A DNA stretch of 64,000 bases, taken from the NCBI GenBank assembly GCA_032207245.1, contig CM063501.1:76970186-77034185 (forward strand), written 5' to 3'. A program made the position numbers and the translations under genes. Each line of letters begins with the position of its first letter. Position 1 is the stretch's first letter. Below are positions 12,926 through 24,826 of the stretch, in pieces. Source of the stretch: Pardosa pseudoannulata. Lineage: Eukaryota; Arthropoda; Arachnida; Araneae; Lycosidae. Under the pieces are notes generated by a model. It was not told where the DNA came from and made no database searches. It saw only the letters and a program-made list of their open reading frames with translations.

Positions 12926-14105
12926 TGTAATAGAAATAAATGGACTTGGATTTCTTTGGTCGTAAACTGATCATATAATATTTTCAAATACAAAATAATC
13001 AGTCAAAAATAATTGGAGATTAATTCGAATACGAACAAACTATGAGAAAATGTGTACATTGCCTCACACACACATGTACATATGTGTAATGTATCACCTC
13101 ATTCCCGGAGTAATCCGAGGTATTTGTATCAGTCGTGTCATTGAGAAACTTGACACTTTTTTTCTTATTAAAACAATTAGTTTATTTTCTCTGAAATATG
13201 TTGGTCATGTATAAATTTTCAAGAGATTGCTGGCTTCACACAAAACCTCTTGTTTTTTGCCTGGTTCTTAATACAGTCACCTACAACTCACCTACAGTGC
13301 TACAATTTTTACATAGTTTTCACTGAATACCCTCTTATTTAATTAAATCTACGTTAGAATGTATTTGACACCGGTCTATTGTCCTCCTCACTGTATGAAT
13401 TTTAATAGTAGGGTAGTAGTTTTTAGCCTTTCAGGTGAGCCTCCCCTGGAGAAGCAAAAATTTTTGCATCATTTTTTTTCACCATAATATCTACAAACAA
13501 ATAAAACATCATATTTTAATATAACAAATCATTTTAAGTAAATAAAAGTTTACTTTATTTTTTATGAATTTTTTTCATGCAATTTAATTTCTCTATGAAA
13601 ATTAAACAAAGTGGAAGATTTTAAAAGCTGCAAACAATTTTACAAACGCTCTGTTCCGTTGTGGCAGCAAACAATCTCTAATTGCATAAAAAAAAGTGTT
13701 TTGAGAGTTAATGACGTTTAATATGAAAATAAATTCACATTTTTGCTCCAACCATTTTGTTATTATTTTTGTTAGTGTTCTTGTCATTAGTTTGTAAACC
13801 GCAGTTTCTTTTTGTTTTAGAGTTAGTATTGTTTAAAATATTTATATTATTCCTGTCAAAAATAAGAAGTAGGGAGGCGTGACGGAAATTTAGGAAGAAA
13901 TAGTATTTTAAAGAGCGAAAATCACTATCTTAGGGCGTAAGTGAAATCAAGTACTAATTTTACAGCTTTTGCCCATAAACTTCATCCTGCCGAAGGATTA
14001 TTTACGATCTCTAAATGTATAAAAATTTAAACTATTCCTTCACAGGTATGGATACATTCTTATTTAGAAAGAAAAAACATAGCTTGGAGTAATTTTACTA
14101 TTTAC
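12926..14105. other. AT-rich DNA, no gene seen
   Basis: No supported element. A short CA/TG run lies at 13067-13088. The minus frame at 13602-13787 is not protein-like in context. Confidence 0.5.
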
Positions 14106-14110
14106 ATATT

Positions 14111-14293
14111 TAGGATAAGGTTTGGAGCTCTATGGTCTACTTTTTGTAACACGAGGACTAATGAGGACCTGCTGCTTAAAACCGACTTCGAAAAGCTAGG
14201 AACATACGTACCATAGTGGATTCGAACCCATGAACTCCAGTACCGAAAGCCAGCATCCTAACCATTCGGCCATCATTCAGCATCTAGGATAAG
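14111..14293 (-). mobile_element. SINE family 1 copy, minus, with 9-bp target duplication
   Basis: The body (14120-14284) has TTTGGAGCTCTATGGTCTAC, GGACTAATGAGGACC, then the B-box complement GGATTCGAACCCATGAAC and the A-box region complement CTAACCATTCGGCCATC. TAGGATAAG at 14111-14119 is repeated at 14285-14293 and fits a retroposition target-site duplication. The tRNA head is on the right, so the SINE is transcribed leftward. Confidence 0.82.
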
Positions 14294-15188
14294 AAGTACA
14301 GATTGTATTTATTAACTATTCTTAAGTGTTGTTTATTAGTTTAAATTGAAGTTTATTAAGTTTAAGATATTATATGTATATAAGTATGCCTATGTGTGTA
14401 TAAACAGTGAGCTTTATTTATTAATATTTGTTCATGTGATAAATCTTGATTCCTCTAAAAAGAAGTGAAAGATGTAAAATTTAAATACAGAAAGCTTTGT
14501 AAAAGTGCTTTCTTTCCCATGCATATTAATGAAAGTAAAAGCGTAAGAATTATTCGTTTCAAAAACATGAACAATGCTAATAATATTTTGTAATTAACTT
14601 AATCTAAGTTTCCAAGCATTTTAAAAAATGCTTGAAATTCGCCTAGAGTGTTTAAATTTTTTAAAACAGCATAATGTTTTTAGTTCTTCATTACAGTTGT
14701 TACATCTGATCAAAAAAGCAAAAAAAATTAGTGGTAATTCATAAAAACAAAGTAAACATATAAATAATTCTTTTTCCTGTTTATTCTTGACATTCTTACA
14801 AATTCGATTATTTTTATCGAAATTTATTTATTTGGCTTTAAAAACAATATTAACGCTGAATTATTGTAAAAACCATTTTTTAGTGCATCTTATTTTCTTT
14901 TTTTCTAAAAATAAAGAAAATTAAAAGTTCTCGTTTATTAAACGAGACAAACAAATGACTTTTTCCTTAAAACTTGTTGTGTAAAATCGATTCTCCTAAT
15001 ACAATTTTATTCAGGTTTTTATATATTTAAAAATAAGGTAAAAAATTGTGAATATTTTAAAATATTCAGCTTACGATAATCTTATTTTTCACATCTCATT
15101 CTGAAATTGGAAGTTATCAAATTAGCCTGGTAAAGATGTGAAAAAATTTGTTAATATTAATGTTTAGTTTTTCTCTGAATAAACTGCA
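14294..15188. other. AT-rich DNA, no gene seen
   Basis: No tandem period, transposon terminus or credible coding frame is visible. Confidence 0.5.
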
Positions 15189-15797
15189 CAGTGCTCGGCT
15201 TTTCAGGAAAAAAATCATGAATATTTTAATAAACATTAATAATTTTCTATCCTGGTTTGGTTGAAAACATGTAAAACATTTAAATTAAACCTTATTTCTT
15301 AAAGATTCTAATTTTAAAAAGAATGATTTTTTAGTTACAATTTTTCTTAACTCTCGCATAGAATTTACAGAGAACTATCTTAAGTAAAATGAAGGAAATT
15401 TTCTTCAAATAATTTCATTTCGGTTACTCCTGATCAGATTGATATAATGTGAACGTGTGTATCTGCACACACACGCGCGTTTAATGAATAGAATTTTAAT
15501 TCTATTTTTAAGAATAAAGATTAAAAAATCAAAACGTTTTATGCAACTTTCAAGTAATAGACGTACGGCCTTATAGCTTATCACTCCTTGGGCTAAACTA
15601 GTTTTGAAAGCATACATGTCGACGTGTGATATGGTGTTTGGTTTAATAAAATTCTCAATTACGCTGATACCTTATAATCAGGGTCAGGTAACCCTATTAA
15701 CCGCTTTCCTTACAAATCTTTTCGAAAGAGACGGGGTTTTGGGTTTTGGTTTGGAGAGCTATGGTTTACTTTTCTCAACACGTGGGCTAATGAGACC
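15189..15797. repeat. Left arm of a 609-bp inverted repeat
   Basis: It pairs base for base, in reverse complement, with 16638-17246 (also 609 bp). In the stretches I compared (about 185 bp) identity is roughly 95%. The arm ends inside the SINE at 15733-15916. The plus frame 15604-15813 and the minus frame 16628-16819 are the same sequence read from the two arms. Confidence 0.95.
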
Positions 15798-15925
15798 GGG
15801 ACCTACTGTTTAAAGCCGATTCCGAACGGCTACGAACATCCATGCATATCGGGATTCGAACCCATGAACTGCGGTTCCGAATTCCAGCCCCCTAACCAAT
15901 CGGCCATCGTTCGGCAGAAGGAGAC
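15724..15925 (-). mobile_element. SINE family 1 copy, minus
   Basis: The body runs from ~15733 (GGTTTTGGTTTGGAGAGC) to 15916 (CCATCGTTCGGCA). It contains the B-box complement GGGATTCGAACCCATGAAC and A-box region CTAACCAATCGGCCATC. GAAAGAGAC (15724) and GAAGGAGAC (15917) form a 9-bp target duplication with one mismatch. Its tail half lies within the left arm of the inverted repeat, and the same half reappears in the right arm. Confidence 0.82.
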
Positions 15926-16205
15926 ATGGTAGCTCAGTTGACTAAGGCAGCGATTTCGTAACTGATAGGTTTCGGGTTCTGAGCTCGAGCCGGCTTAATG
16001 TCTGCTGTGTTCGATAAAGGTGACTGGGGCACTTAAAATATGTCAGTGGTCATAGTGACCTCCAAATTCTCAAACGATATCTCTGGGGGGCTGTCCAAAC
16101 TTGAGGGTGTTCTACTTGGTCCCTGTTCCTAAATTACAAGTACTCTGCGAGGATAATGTTACTCGCCTCTGAAACACTAATTCAGCTGCACGTGCTCCTC
16201 GGGTG
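15921..16205 (+). mobile_element. SINE family 2 copy, plus
   Basis: The head ATGGTAGCTCAGTTGACTAA contains an A-box-like TAGCTCAGTTG; GGTTTCGGGTTCTGAGC is a weakened B box. The body carries ACTTGGTCCCTGTTCCTAAA and GATAATGTTACTCGCCTC, which match the element at 12556-12925. It abuts the preceding SINE head to head, forming much of the 840-bp spacer of the inverted repeat. Confidence 0.6.
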
Positions 16206-16637
16206 TGGCTAAATGGGTAGCAGCTTCGTAGCCATGTATCGGCATAAAGGTATAAGTGTCTGTATTGCCAGTTGCAAATTTGTGTTTGGAAAATATCACC
16301 ACTTTTTTTATTTTATTATTAAATACTTGGAAACGAAACAAAACAAAAAGTGTAAGTTTAAAGTTGAATTTTTAATTTTTTACAGGTGTAAAAGAATTTA
16401 GTTTACTATAGTTTAGTTTACTAAATATTAGTTTACTATCTCGAGTTATCTCGGGAAATATTAGTCTTTATATAATAGTTTTTGAAACAAGGGACAGCAC
16501 AAAGTGATATCTGACATTCTGTACACAGGTATCTGGTTTCTTTTCTTACTGGCTTCTTCTTCTTCATAAGCTCAACAGTCTTTTGCAGACCAAGGCTGAC
16601 TTGCTAATCCTCCTCCAGTTGACCCTATCAGTCAGGG
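16206..16637. other. Inverted-repeat spacer, remaining part
   Basis: AT-rich DNA followed by a more GC-rich CT/TTC-rich segment (16530-16637, CTTCTTCTTCTTC then GACCAAGGCTGACTTGC) that may be another dispersed repeat. No gene. Confidence 0.4.
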
Positions 16638-17246
16638 GGTCTCATTAGCCCACGTGTTGAGAAAAGTAAACCATAGCTCTCCAAACCAAAACCCAAAACC
16701 CCGTCTCTTTCGAAAATATTTGTAAGGAAAGCGGTTAATAGGGTTCCTTGACCCAGATTATAAGGTATCAGCGTAATTGAGAATTTTATTAAACAAAACA
16801 CCCTATCACACGTCGACATGTATGCTTTGAAAACTAGTTTAGCCCAAGGAGTGACAAGCTATAAGGCCGTACTTCTATTACTTAAAAGTTGCATAAAACG
16901 TTTTGATTTTTTAATCTCTACTCTTAGAAATAAAATTAAAATACTACTCATTAAACTCTTGTGTGCGTGTAGATACGCACGTTCACATTATATCAATCTG
17001 ATCAGGAGTAACCGAAATGAAATTATTTGAAGAAAATTTCCTTCATTTTACTTAAGATAGTTCTCTGTAAATTCTATGCGAGAGTTAAGAAAAATTGTAA
17101 CTAAAAAATCATTCTTTTTAAAATTAGAATCTTTAAGAAATAAGGTTTAATTTAAATGTTTTACATGTTTTCAACCAAACCAGGATAGAAAATTATTAAT
17201 GTTTATTAAAATATTCATGATTTTTTTCCTGAAAAGCAGAGCACTG
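16638..17246. repeat. Right arm of the 609-bp inverted repeat
   Basis: Reverse complement of 15189-15797. It starts with a truncated SINE tail (GTCTCATTAGCCC, complement of the left-arm GGGCTAATGAGAC) lacking the rest of the SINE. This shows that the right arm was copied from the left after that SINE had inserted. Confidence 0.95.
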
Positions 17247-17760
17247 CGTTTCCTGAAACGCAGAACAGTCAGACAACGTCTCTCGCGTCCGTGGCCACGA
17301 GCTCAAGCCACACGTCTTCTCTGGGTAGTCCTAAATGAGAGACAACCTCAGGGGTATACCTCCTTTAGGTATACACGGGTTTCACGCACCCGGGGTTCAC
17401 CTGAGTGATCTGGGTCTTCAGTTATTCCTGATAGACGAGCTTACCTTTGTAGTGTTTGCTCATTATCGGGTTTGACAACAATAACACGGACCATGACGGA
17501 ACTCTCGTAGGTCAGCAGTAGCTCAATAGCTATTGTGGTTGCTGTCGTGACCTCTGGTCTTCAGTATGCATGCTGCTGTATGTCTTCGAGATGGGTCAGC
17601 TTAAGAATTAACTTACTCTATCAGCCACGACGGCTCTCCATCGGTTCACACCTATTAGTTTTCTTACTGGCTTACCTGTGGAATCTCCTTTACGGAAGCA
17701 CAGAATACACTGTATCGTTGGATTTGATTTTCTTTTTACAGTAGCAGGAATAACATATGA
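17247..17760. other. GC-richer island, unrecognised repeat candidate
   Basis: About 500 bp is markedly richer in G+C than its surroundings, with the local dyad GTATACCTCCTTTAGGTATAC at ~17356-17376. It begins exactly where the inverted repeat ends. Frames at 17199-17408 and 17535-17744 are unassignable. It is possibly a retroelement fragment; no termini are visible. Confidence 0.35.
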
Positions 17761-19204
17761 AAAATGCCATAAGGCTAACTTGAGCGGCGAAGGACTTATA
17801 CTGGGTCTTCTTGATGTGGCAAAAAACTCGTCATGATGATTTTTCGCAACTATCCTTCTTTATACTTTACAAATCAACAAGCTGACGTATACTATACAAT
17901 AGTGAAAAAACGTTACCATTCCCGAAGAGAGATCCGCGAAACCAATAAAACTTGGAAAACTGCCAATCAAGGTTGAATATTTCCTTTTATTTCCTCAAAG
18001 ATGAGAAAAGCCGTGATAAAACAAATCGTACTGATAAATTCTGCTTCTCATACTAATTCTAATTTGGTAGTTGCAAATATTGTTAAAACAGTTAACACAT
18101 TTTTTATTTTTTAAAAACTACAGTACTCTTACTCAGTAGACTACATTAAAGGCAGCATCTTTAGATGTGGACAATGCCTCTATCTGGTTAAGAAATAATT
18201 CGAATGCTAAGTTAAATATCATAAGTGCATCTGTCCTCATCTCTTTCCTCATGTAAAACGATCTTACATTCACGTTGGACTCACGTTGGATATATTTTCG
18301 TTATTTATGGTAAATACTTTATTTTTCTAACCACATGATTATTTAAAATTCATAATCATTACGTAGGGCTTTTAAATTATTTTATCATACCTTTTATTAT
18401 CCTAACAAAAATTTTAATGTTCAAATAAATTTTAAAGAAATTCAGGAATTCCTTTATATTTGCTTACAACTCTCTTCAATGGAAAATAGCGACTGCTTTG
18501 ACTAATATCTCCATTGATAATAGAAAGGAGCATATACTATCGTGAAAATATCTCAAATTTATTTGCATAAAATAAATGTAATGAATAATCTTTTACCTTA
18601 CTTCGTGTCATTTATAAGGCGTTTTATAAGGTACTGAACGAAAGATTTCTCCTTTTGCATAGGGTAGAATAAAATTTCACTTCCTGAAGGTGAAATACTT
18701 TTTCCCTTAAGTATGTTAAGACATAAACACGGTAAAGTTATGCAATTTTTCTTCCTTGATTTTCGTGGAAGAGAATCCAAATAGACGCTAAAGAGAGTAT
18801 TTTTAAAATATTTGATTTTTCCTTGTTTTAATAAAGATTTCTCTTTCTGAACAATATCTTTAGACTAAAGACGGTATCACGCTATTAGAATAGCGGGTAG
18901 CGTATGAAAGTGCTTTTAAAATTTTTTTTGTTGCTGTTTCATTTTATTCTACCTAAGCACACATTTTAATACCGCATCAAAAGTCTTAAAAACGATTTTT
19001 AAATTCTATTTTGAATCTTTAAACCCATTTGGTATAAATGGAGTTTTAGTGCTATATTTTCGCTGAAAATGCTATAATGCACTGATATTTCCAAATCTAT
19101 ATCAATTTTAAAATTCATATTCGAAGCATGATCTGCAACAAAAATAATATTCTTTCTTAGATACATAAATAATCAAAACTGCTTGCGATAAAAATATGTT
19201 AAAT
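17761..19204. other. AT-rich DNA, no gene seen
   Basis: Nothing supported. A small hairpin CGCTATTAGAATAGCG lies near 18879-18894. Confidence 0.5.
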
Positions 19205-19920
19205 TTAAATACAATGCAGAAAATATACTAAAAAGTAAAAATACTTCAACACTCTTAAAAAAGTTTTTCTCGTTTTAATATATAGTAATGCAACATTCTA
19301 TTTACACCGTATGAAAATATGTGAATATTTTATGTTTAGAAATAGGATTATTAAAAAAACTTTGAAAAAAAATCAGTTACTTTTAAGAATCGACAAGAAT
19401 AATTCTGTAGCAAATATATTTGTCTTAAATAACTGCAAGCAGGAGAAAAATAGCATGTCGTTTCTATGGTGTTAAATATATATTTATGATATATTTTGTT
19501 ACTGAAATGTATTGTTTTAAGTGCACAGTAATTTATCAAGCACTTATTTAAAGATAAATTGTCTTCACTTTGCATATAATACTGAAAATATACTAAAGAG
19601 TGAAAACATTTCAACACACTCAAAAAAGTAAATTTCTCTCATTTTAACATTCTAGTATTACCTTATGGAAATGTATGAAAATTTATGTTTAGAAATGGGG
19701 TTATTAAAAAAACTTTTAAACTTATAATTAATAAAACTCAGTTACTTCTAAGAATCAACAAGAATAGTTTTGTAGCAAGTATATTTGTAGTAAATATCTC
19801 CAAGTAGGAATAAAATACAATAAATTTTCTATGGTATTAAATATATTTTTACAGTTTATTATTGGCATTTATTGTTTTAATTTATCAAGGACTTAATAAT
19901 AAATGTCCCTCAATTTTGAT
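19205..19920. repeat. ~355-bp tandem duplication
   Basis: TTATGTTTAGAAAT followed by GGATTATTAAAAAAACTT occurs near 19330 and again (GGGGTTATTAAAAAAAC) near 19685. GAAAATATACTAAA with TTCAACAC also recurs ~355 bp apart. The copies are diverged. The minus frame 19351-19623 lies within it and is not conserved in the second copy. Confidence 0.8.
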
Positions 19921-21721
19921 TTCACCTTACTCTTTTAAGGTATAATGTTTTTGCAGTATATTTAGATACACTTTCCTGGGTTTGAAAAGGATATCCGGGA
20001 TATATGCCCGTACACACATTTTAAAGGATTCAGTAATGCAAAGTATCAGCATTATCAGCAAAGTATGATTGCTCTGACGAGATTGGTTGTTTCAGAGCGC
20101 TATGATTTGTTTATTGGTTATAGGTTGGTTTGGGGATATATGGAATTTAGTGCTATATTTTCCCATTGCACTAAATTTCTAATTGGTACTCCACTAATTG
20201 GTGCACTCCATTTGCACTAATTGGTTACTGGTTGTTTTGGAGAGGTATATTTTCTATACGAGGTCTAACTAAACTGGAAAGTCTACTCCAACTATGAATA
20301 TCGATATTAGTGGTGTAATTCAAACCAATGTACTCCGGTATTGAAGAGCAGTGCCTTACAGACTCGGTCATTGTTAAGCTAACTGATAAAGGGAACTACT
20401 AAAAACTGAACTTTTTTTAACAATCTGCATGAATTGTCTAATATTACTGTCTACTTGAAACCTGATTATTGCATTATAACTTCTTTTACACAGAGCAAAA
20501 TAGAATTGCATTTGGTTATATACTGATCACAAGAACTTTTATGTAAGTCTAAAATTTCTAAATAATAATATACTAATAATGTGGTATTTTTAGTATCTCA
20601 TATTTGAAATAATGCAATATATTAAATGCGGTTAAAAAATGGGAAAAAATTAACAGTAAGTTGGTGTCTTATCAGTTTTAAAACTCATCATTAAACTGTA
20701 AATGCATTTTTAATCAGCAGTAAAATTTAACACATAAATAAAATGTAATCAAAACTGTCCTAAATACATTATTTTTTCACCTTTATTTTCTATCACTGGT
20801 ACAGTCCTTGAGTGCACTCTCTTTAACAAATTCCGGATTTCATAGTTGCAATTAACTTCTATTAGTTTTACCACTTGTATAATTTTTGTACATATGTTTA
20901 TGCTGATTAAATGATCAATTTTCATAAACAATGCCAGATATTATCTACCATAGGATTTCAAACACATTCGGATCATAACCGTGAGATCTCCAAGGTAAAA
21001 CAACAACAAGCTTAAGATTAACCTTTTTGAAAAGAGCTCCCTAAAGAACTAATGCATCCAATGGACATATGCTGTCCCGGCCCCTCTATAAAGGTTAAAG
21101 CATGGAACTTCCTATTTCTTGAAAATATTTTTCAGCTTGATTCTTCTTCTATTGGTGATTTTAGGTTACATTACTAAAGTTTTAAATACAGTACATTGAT
21201 AATGTGATATTTCATATCACTTTATATACTAATAACATAAACTTGACCTGTTAACAACTTATAGACGTATAAAATAACATTTATCCAAAATTTGCATAAT
21301 CCTGTTAAAATAATTAATAATTTACTTTGTCTTTTAAATAGAATATTTTTTATATTTAATAGTTACATTACAGTATCAGTTCTGAATTAAAACTCAATTA
21401 AATCTTTATGTTTTCATGCTTTTAAAATTCCTATTTTTATAGAGTATGAAATTATCTTGCGACCAAAGCAGATCTGACAAGTTCCAGGAAATTCTACAAG
21501 TCTACAAAGCTGAGGGATTAAATGGAGATTTATTAGAATGTCGATGCGCTGCAATGCGGAAAATACATGTAACGATGAAAGTGAAATAAAACTCCATGAG
21601 TTAGGACAGATCTGAATGAAACAAAAGTACTCTCTTAACAAAATCTTCTAACTCTTATTCTTATAAGATGAAAAAAACCTAAATCATCCAATTTGGTGTT
21701 TCAAGGTCAAGGTAATTGGGT
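19921..21721. other. AT-rich DNA with one badly decayed SINE-like stretch
   Basis: At 20225-20390 short blocks (TTTTGGAGAGGTATATTTTC, CGAGGTCTAAC, AATGTACTCCGGTA) follow the order of SINE family 1 in minus orientation, but the B-box complement is lost. Otherwise nothing is supported. Confidence 0.35.
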
Positions 21722-21765
21722 TTAACCCTTTAACGGACGGTGGTTTCGGAGCGAAACCACCTGTT
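21722..21765. mobile_element. Single TTAA-CCCTTT transposon end with perfect hairpin
   Basis: TTAA (21722-21725) is followed by CCCTTTAACGGAC and then a 23-bp perfect hairpin at 21739-21761: stem GGTGGTTTCG, loop GAG, stem CGAAACCACC. The layout matches other TTAA elements in this window. No opposite end was found, so the element is probably truncated. Confidence 0.6.
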
Positions 21766-21974
21766 AAATTCTTTCTCTGCTTTTCAAAGACATAGGATGG
21801 ACTTTTAGGTTTTTTATATTTATGACATTTCCAACTCACAACAGAGAGTATACAAGAGCTCTATACTTCATTTGAAATATATGTGGTTAAACTTACTTTA
21901 CCTGGAAAAGACAGTAATATGATTTATTTTTTACTTATAAACCCAAACGTCTATCCAAACAAAACTTTTAAATT

Positions 21975-22195
21975 GTTTATGTTTGGTACGGTCTACTGTT
22001 TTTCAACAAGTGAATGAAACCGAGACCTACAGCTTAAGGCCGTGTACTACCTGTAACCAGCCACCCACCCGAAGTCGGGTGTAGATGTTGAATTGCTGGT
22101 TCGGTTTTGACCGTCTGGCAACAATGCGTTATTCAGGGGCTAAGTCAGCATTAAGTCAAGCAAGCAAGCCCCTAATATTTAAAATAACAAAAGAA

Positions 22196-22247
<52 letters not shown>

Positions 22248-22635
22248 GTAGAAAATCTAGACTAATAGGTACAATTAATGCAGTTTACAAAAGTGCGGGG
22301 GATACTCCGCAGGGGTTCTTCCCAGGTAAAAGTTCGGTGTACTACACGAAACTTTCTGACATGAGAGCAGGTGTTTGCTAGGGAAGCAATATCTGCGCAG
22401 GGCAGTTGTAATGGCCATTCGTGAAGGGATACTTTGACCCTGGCGGTGTGGCATTAGGTTAAATTCATGGCCGCACGATGGCAACTTGGTTAGCGGTGAG
22501 CCAGTCAACCAGGCACCCGGCCTTCCTTATCAATACCGGGTTTTGATTAGGCACGAATATCCGTACCTGCAGTGGGATTTTAACCCATGAATTCCTCTAC
22601 CTAAAAGCAACGCTGTACTATATGGCCATCGTTTG
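21975..22635 (-). mobile_element. SINE family 1 copy split by a ~500-bp insertion
   Basis: The tail half is at 21978-22044 (GTTTGGTACGGTCTACTGTT, ACCTACAGCTTAAGGCCG) and the head half at ~22550-22632 (ATCCGTACCTGCAGTGGGA, TTTTAACCCATGAATTCC, TGGCCATCGTTTGG). They are in the correct order for one minus-strand SINE. Between them lies an unrelated GC-richer insert that includes an (AT)n run at ~22198-22246. Confidence 0.6.
22045..22549. mobile_element. Unclassified insert inside a SINE
   Basis: About 500 bp starting near CCACCCACCCGAAGTCGGGTG (dyad CACCC/GGGTG) and ending near ACCCGGCCTTCC. It contains a ~49-bp (AT)n microsatellite and a moderately GC-rich right part. No terminal motif could be assigned confidently. 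Confidence 0.4.
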
Positions 22636-22828
22636 GTTGTAAATTGGTTAGTTTATCTTTATGATACCCTTTTAGATAATAATCAATGTTCCCGCAGCAT
22701 AATTAAACATTTAAAAAAATATTTTCACTCCGTACAAGGGGCTGGATTTTGCATTTTAACCACCCCTCAAATTTTACCCTGTAACAAAGAGTTACAGTTG
22801 GACAAAGCAAGATTGAAACGAACCTAGA

Positions 22829-23060
22829 TGTGAAAGCGGAGTGACCCTCCTTCGACCCTATTGGTCAAGAGGGGTTGCTAACCGCGGAGTAGCCCGCTTC
22901 GGCCCAGCAACGCTCCCCCAACGAACTTTTTTTAGAGAGATCTGCAGGCCCCCCTCGGAGAGAGAGCAAAGGAGAAGGATCTGGGATTTTTGGATCTTCT
23001 GCAAGAGTTGGAGCGCCATTTTGTTTCTCTCATTAAAGCGCCATGTTTGTTAAATCTTCG
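22829..23060. other. GC-rich island, possible solo LTR
   Basis: It starts TGTGAAAGCGGAGTG and has the most GC-rich composition in this part of the window, followed by GAGCGCCATTTTG and CATTAAAGCGCCATG. Size and composition would suit an LTR retrotransposon terminal repeat, but I see no second copy, target duplication, primer-binding site or coding domain. The call is tentative. Confidence 0.25.
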
Positions 23061-23499
23061 ACCTAGTGTGGTTAATTTGGCATCATAGTCATAAAACCAT
23101 TTTATATATCTATTACCATTTACATCTTTATTTAATATTTAGTAAACAAGATTCAGCAGGAAGAGTTAGTTTTTTTTTTTTTCCAAAAACCAGTAGACTC
23201 ACGGCCGGCCTTGACGCTATGTCGGCCTCCCATTAACATACCCCCATCAAAGATGTAAAAAGAAATTATGCATTTACATTTATAAAGTTCATAGATAACA
23301 TTTATCAACTAATTTCATTAAATCCCAAAGAATTTATAATAGTGACCTTTAAAGTGTTAATGGAGTACCTAGCGAAGTGTAAGGTTTTCACTTTAACCTC
23401 CGAACTTAAACAGATCAAAACATAAATTAAAGCCTCTAGGCAAAAAGTAATCCAAACAAAAATTTATTACACTCCAACTCACAAGGAAGCAAGGAGGTG

Positions 23500-24035
23500 A
23501 GGACGTTCTCATAAAAAATTATGAGTATCCAACGCGTTGTCTAATTAGGGGATAATTATACTGTAACCTTGACAATGACCATTCAATATGGTTAGCAGCA
23601 ATACATAGATTCAACAACATGAAGCTCAGAAAATATATAAAATAGGTAGTACAATGATAAAAAAATAGGGACATGAAAAAGTTGCAGCTTGGCACGGCAA
23701 ATAAAAATAAACAAAAAGTGATAGCACTTGAGAACGTTCTCATAAAAAAATTATGAGTATCCAACGCGTTGTCTAATTAGGGGATAATTAGACTGGAACC
23801 TAGAACGTTCTCATAAAAAATTATGAGTATCCAACGCGTTGTCTAATTAGGGGATAATTAGACTGTAACCTTGACAATGACCATTCGATATGGTTAACAG
23901 CAATGCATAGATTCAACAACATGAAGCTCAGAAAATATATAAAATAGGTAGTACAATAATAAAAAATAGGACATTAAAAAATTGCAACTTGGCACGGCAA
24001 ATAAAAATAAACAAAAAGTGACAGCACTAACAAAA
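23500..24035. repeat. Direct duplication with a third, truncated copy between
   Basis: ATGAGTATCCAACGCGTTGT begins at 23521, 23752 and 23821 in three copies. The first and third continue for ~230 bp through GACAATGACCATTC, CATGAAGCTCAGAAAATATA and TTGGCACGGCAAATAAA. The middle one stops after ~70 bp. Copies are nearly identical, so the event is recent. The minus frame 23519-23764 spans a junction and is not a gene. Confidence 0.9.
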
Positions 24036-24826
24036 AGATATATTTTTGGTTTTTATAAAATTTTAAAATTTTTATTAAGCATTTTTTCAGTTTTTTGGAT
24101 TTTTATAAACATAAAACAAGACAATACATTACGTAAGCAAAAAATATACGAGAGCAAAGTAGCGGAATGATACGATACCCAAAATATTGGAAAATGAAAA
24201 AATTAAAATAAAATAAGCCAAAAAATAAAGAAAACGGTACTTCACCATTAAAAAATAGCAAATAACAATTAATTAGGCAATAAAACATAAATACTTAATT
24301 TTAGAAAAATTTGCATGTCGTGGTCGTCGACCGAACTATTAACCTCAGGATTGAGAGCAAACAAGCGGACACGCTACCTAGCATGCCACTCGTGTTTAGT
24401 GAAATGTGTGAAAATATCAAAGATAACAAAAACCAGAAAAGAATCAATCGCCTTTCCTTCGTTTAGAAGGAGGAAGGGCCATGTAAGGACGATATAATAA
24501 CGCTCTAGGCCAAATTTGGTGTTTAGATTCAAAATTTGTTACAGATGTGGCATCTAAGAAAAATATTATGCGTATTTGATTGTTTACACAAGGACGGACG
24601 TACATGCATGTAATATAACATTCAAATATAACTATGTGGGAAAACTTTGAAAGGTTTTATAAGGTACTAATAGATGTTCTAAATTAAGGTCCATCTCTTA
24701 TTCAATCCGACATCTATTATTCATCTCTTATTCAATTCAATAAGAGAGCTCTTAACCAAACCGACTATAGGTGGCGCTGCAATACCCATAACCACATTTT
24801 ATATGCTTCATAAATGCTAAATAATA
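24036..24826. other. AT-rich DNA with a tRNA-like remnant
   Basis: The minus strand of ~24320-24395 reads GGTAGCGTGTCCGCTTG then CAATCCTGAGGTTAATAG and TTCGGTCGACGAC, reminiscent of a decayed tRNA or SINE head. The B box is not intact, so it is not a functional tRNA call. The rest shows nothing. Confidence 0.3.

Noticed and set aside
22829..23225. Solo LTR with full boundaries
   Set aside because: GC-rich and TG-started, but no target duplication, CA end or second copy could be shown; kept only as a low-confidence island.
24315..24400. tRNA gene on the minus strand
   Set aside because: The B box is broken and no full cloverleaf can be drawn; at most a SINE or tRNA relic.
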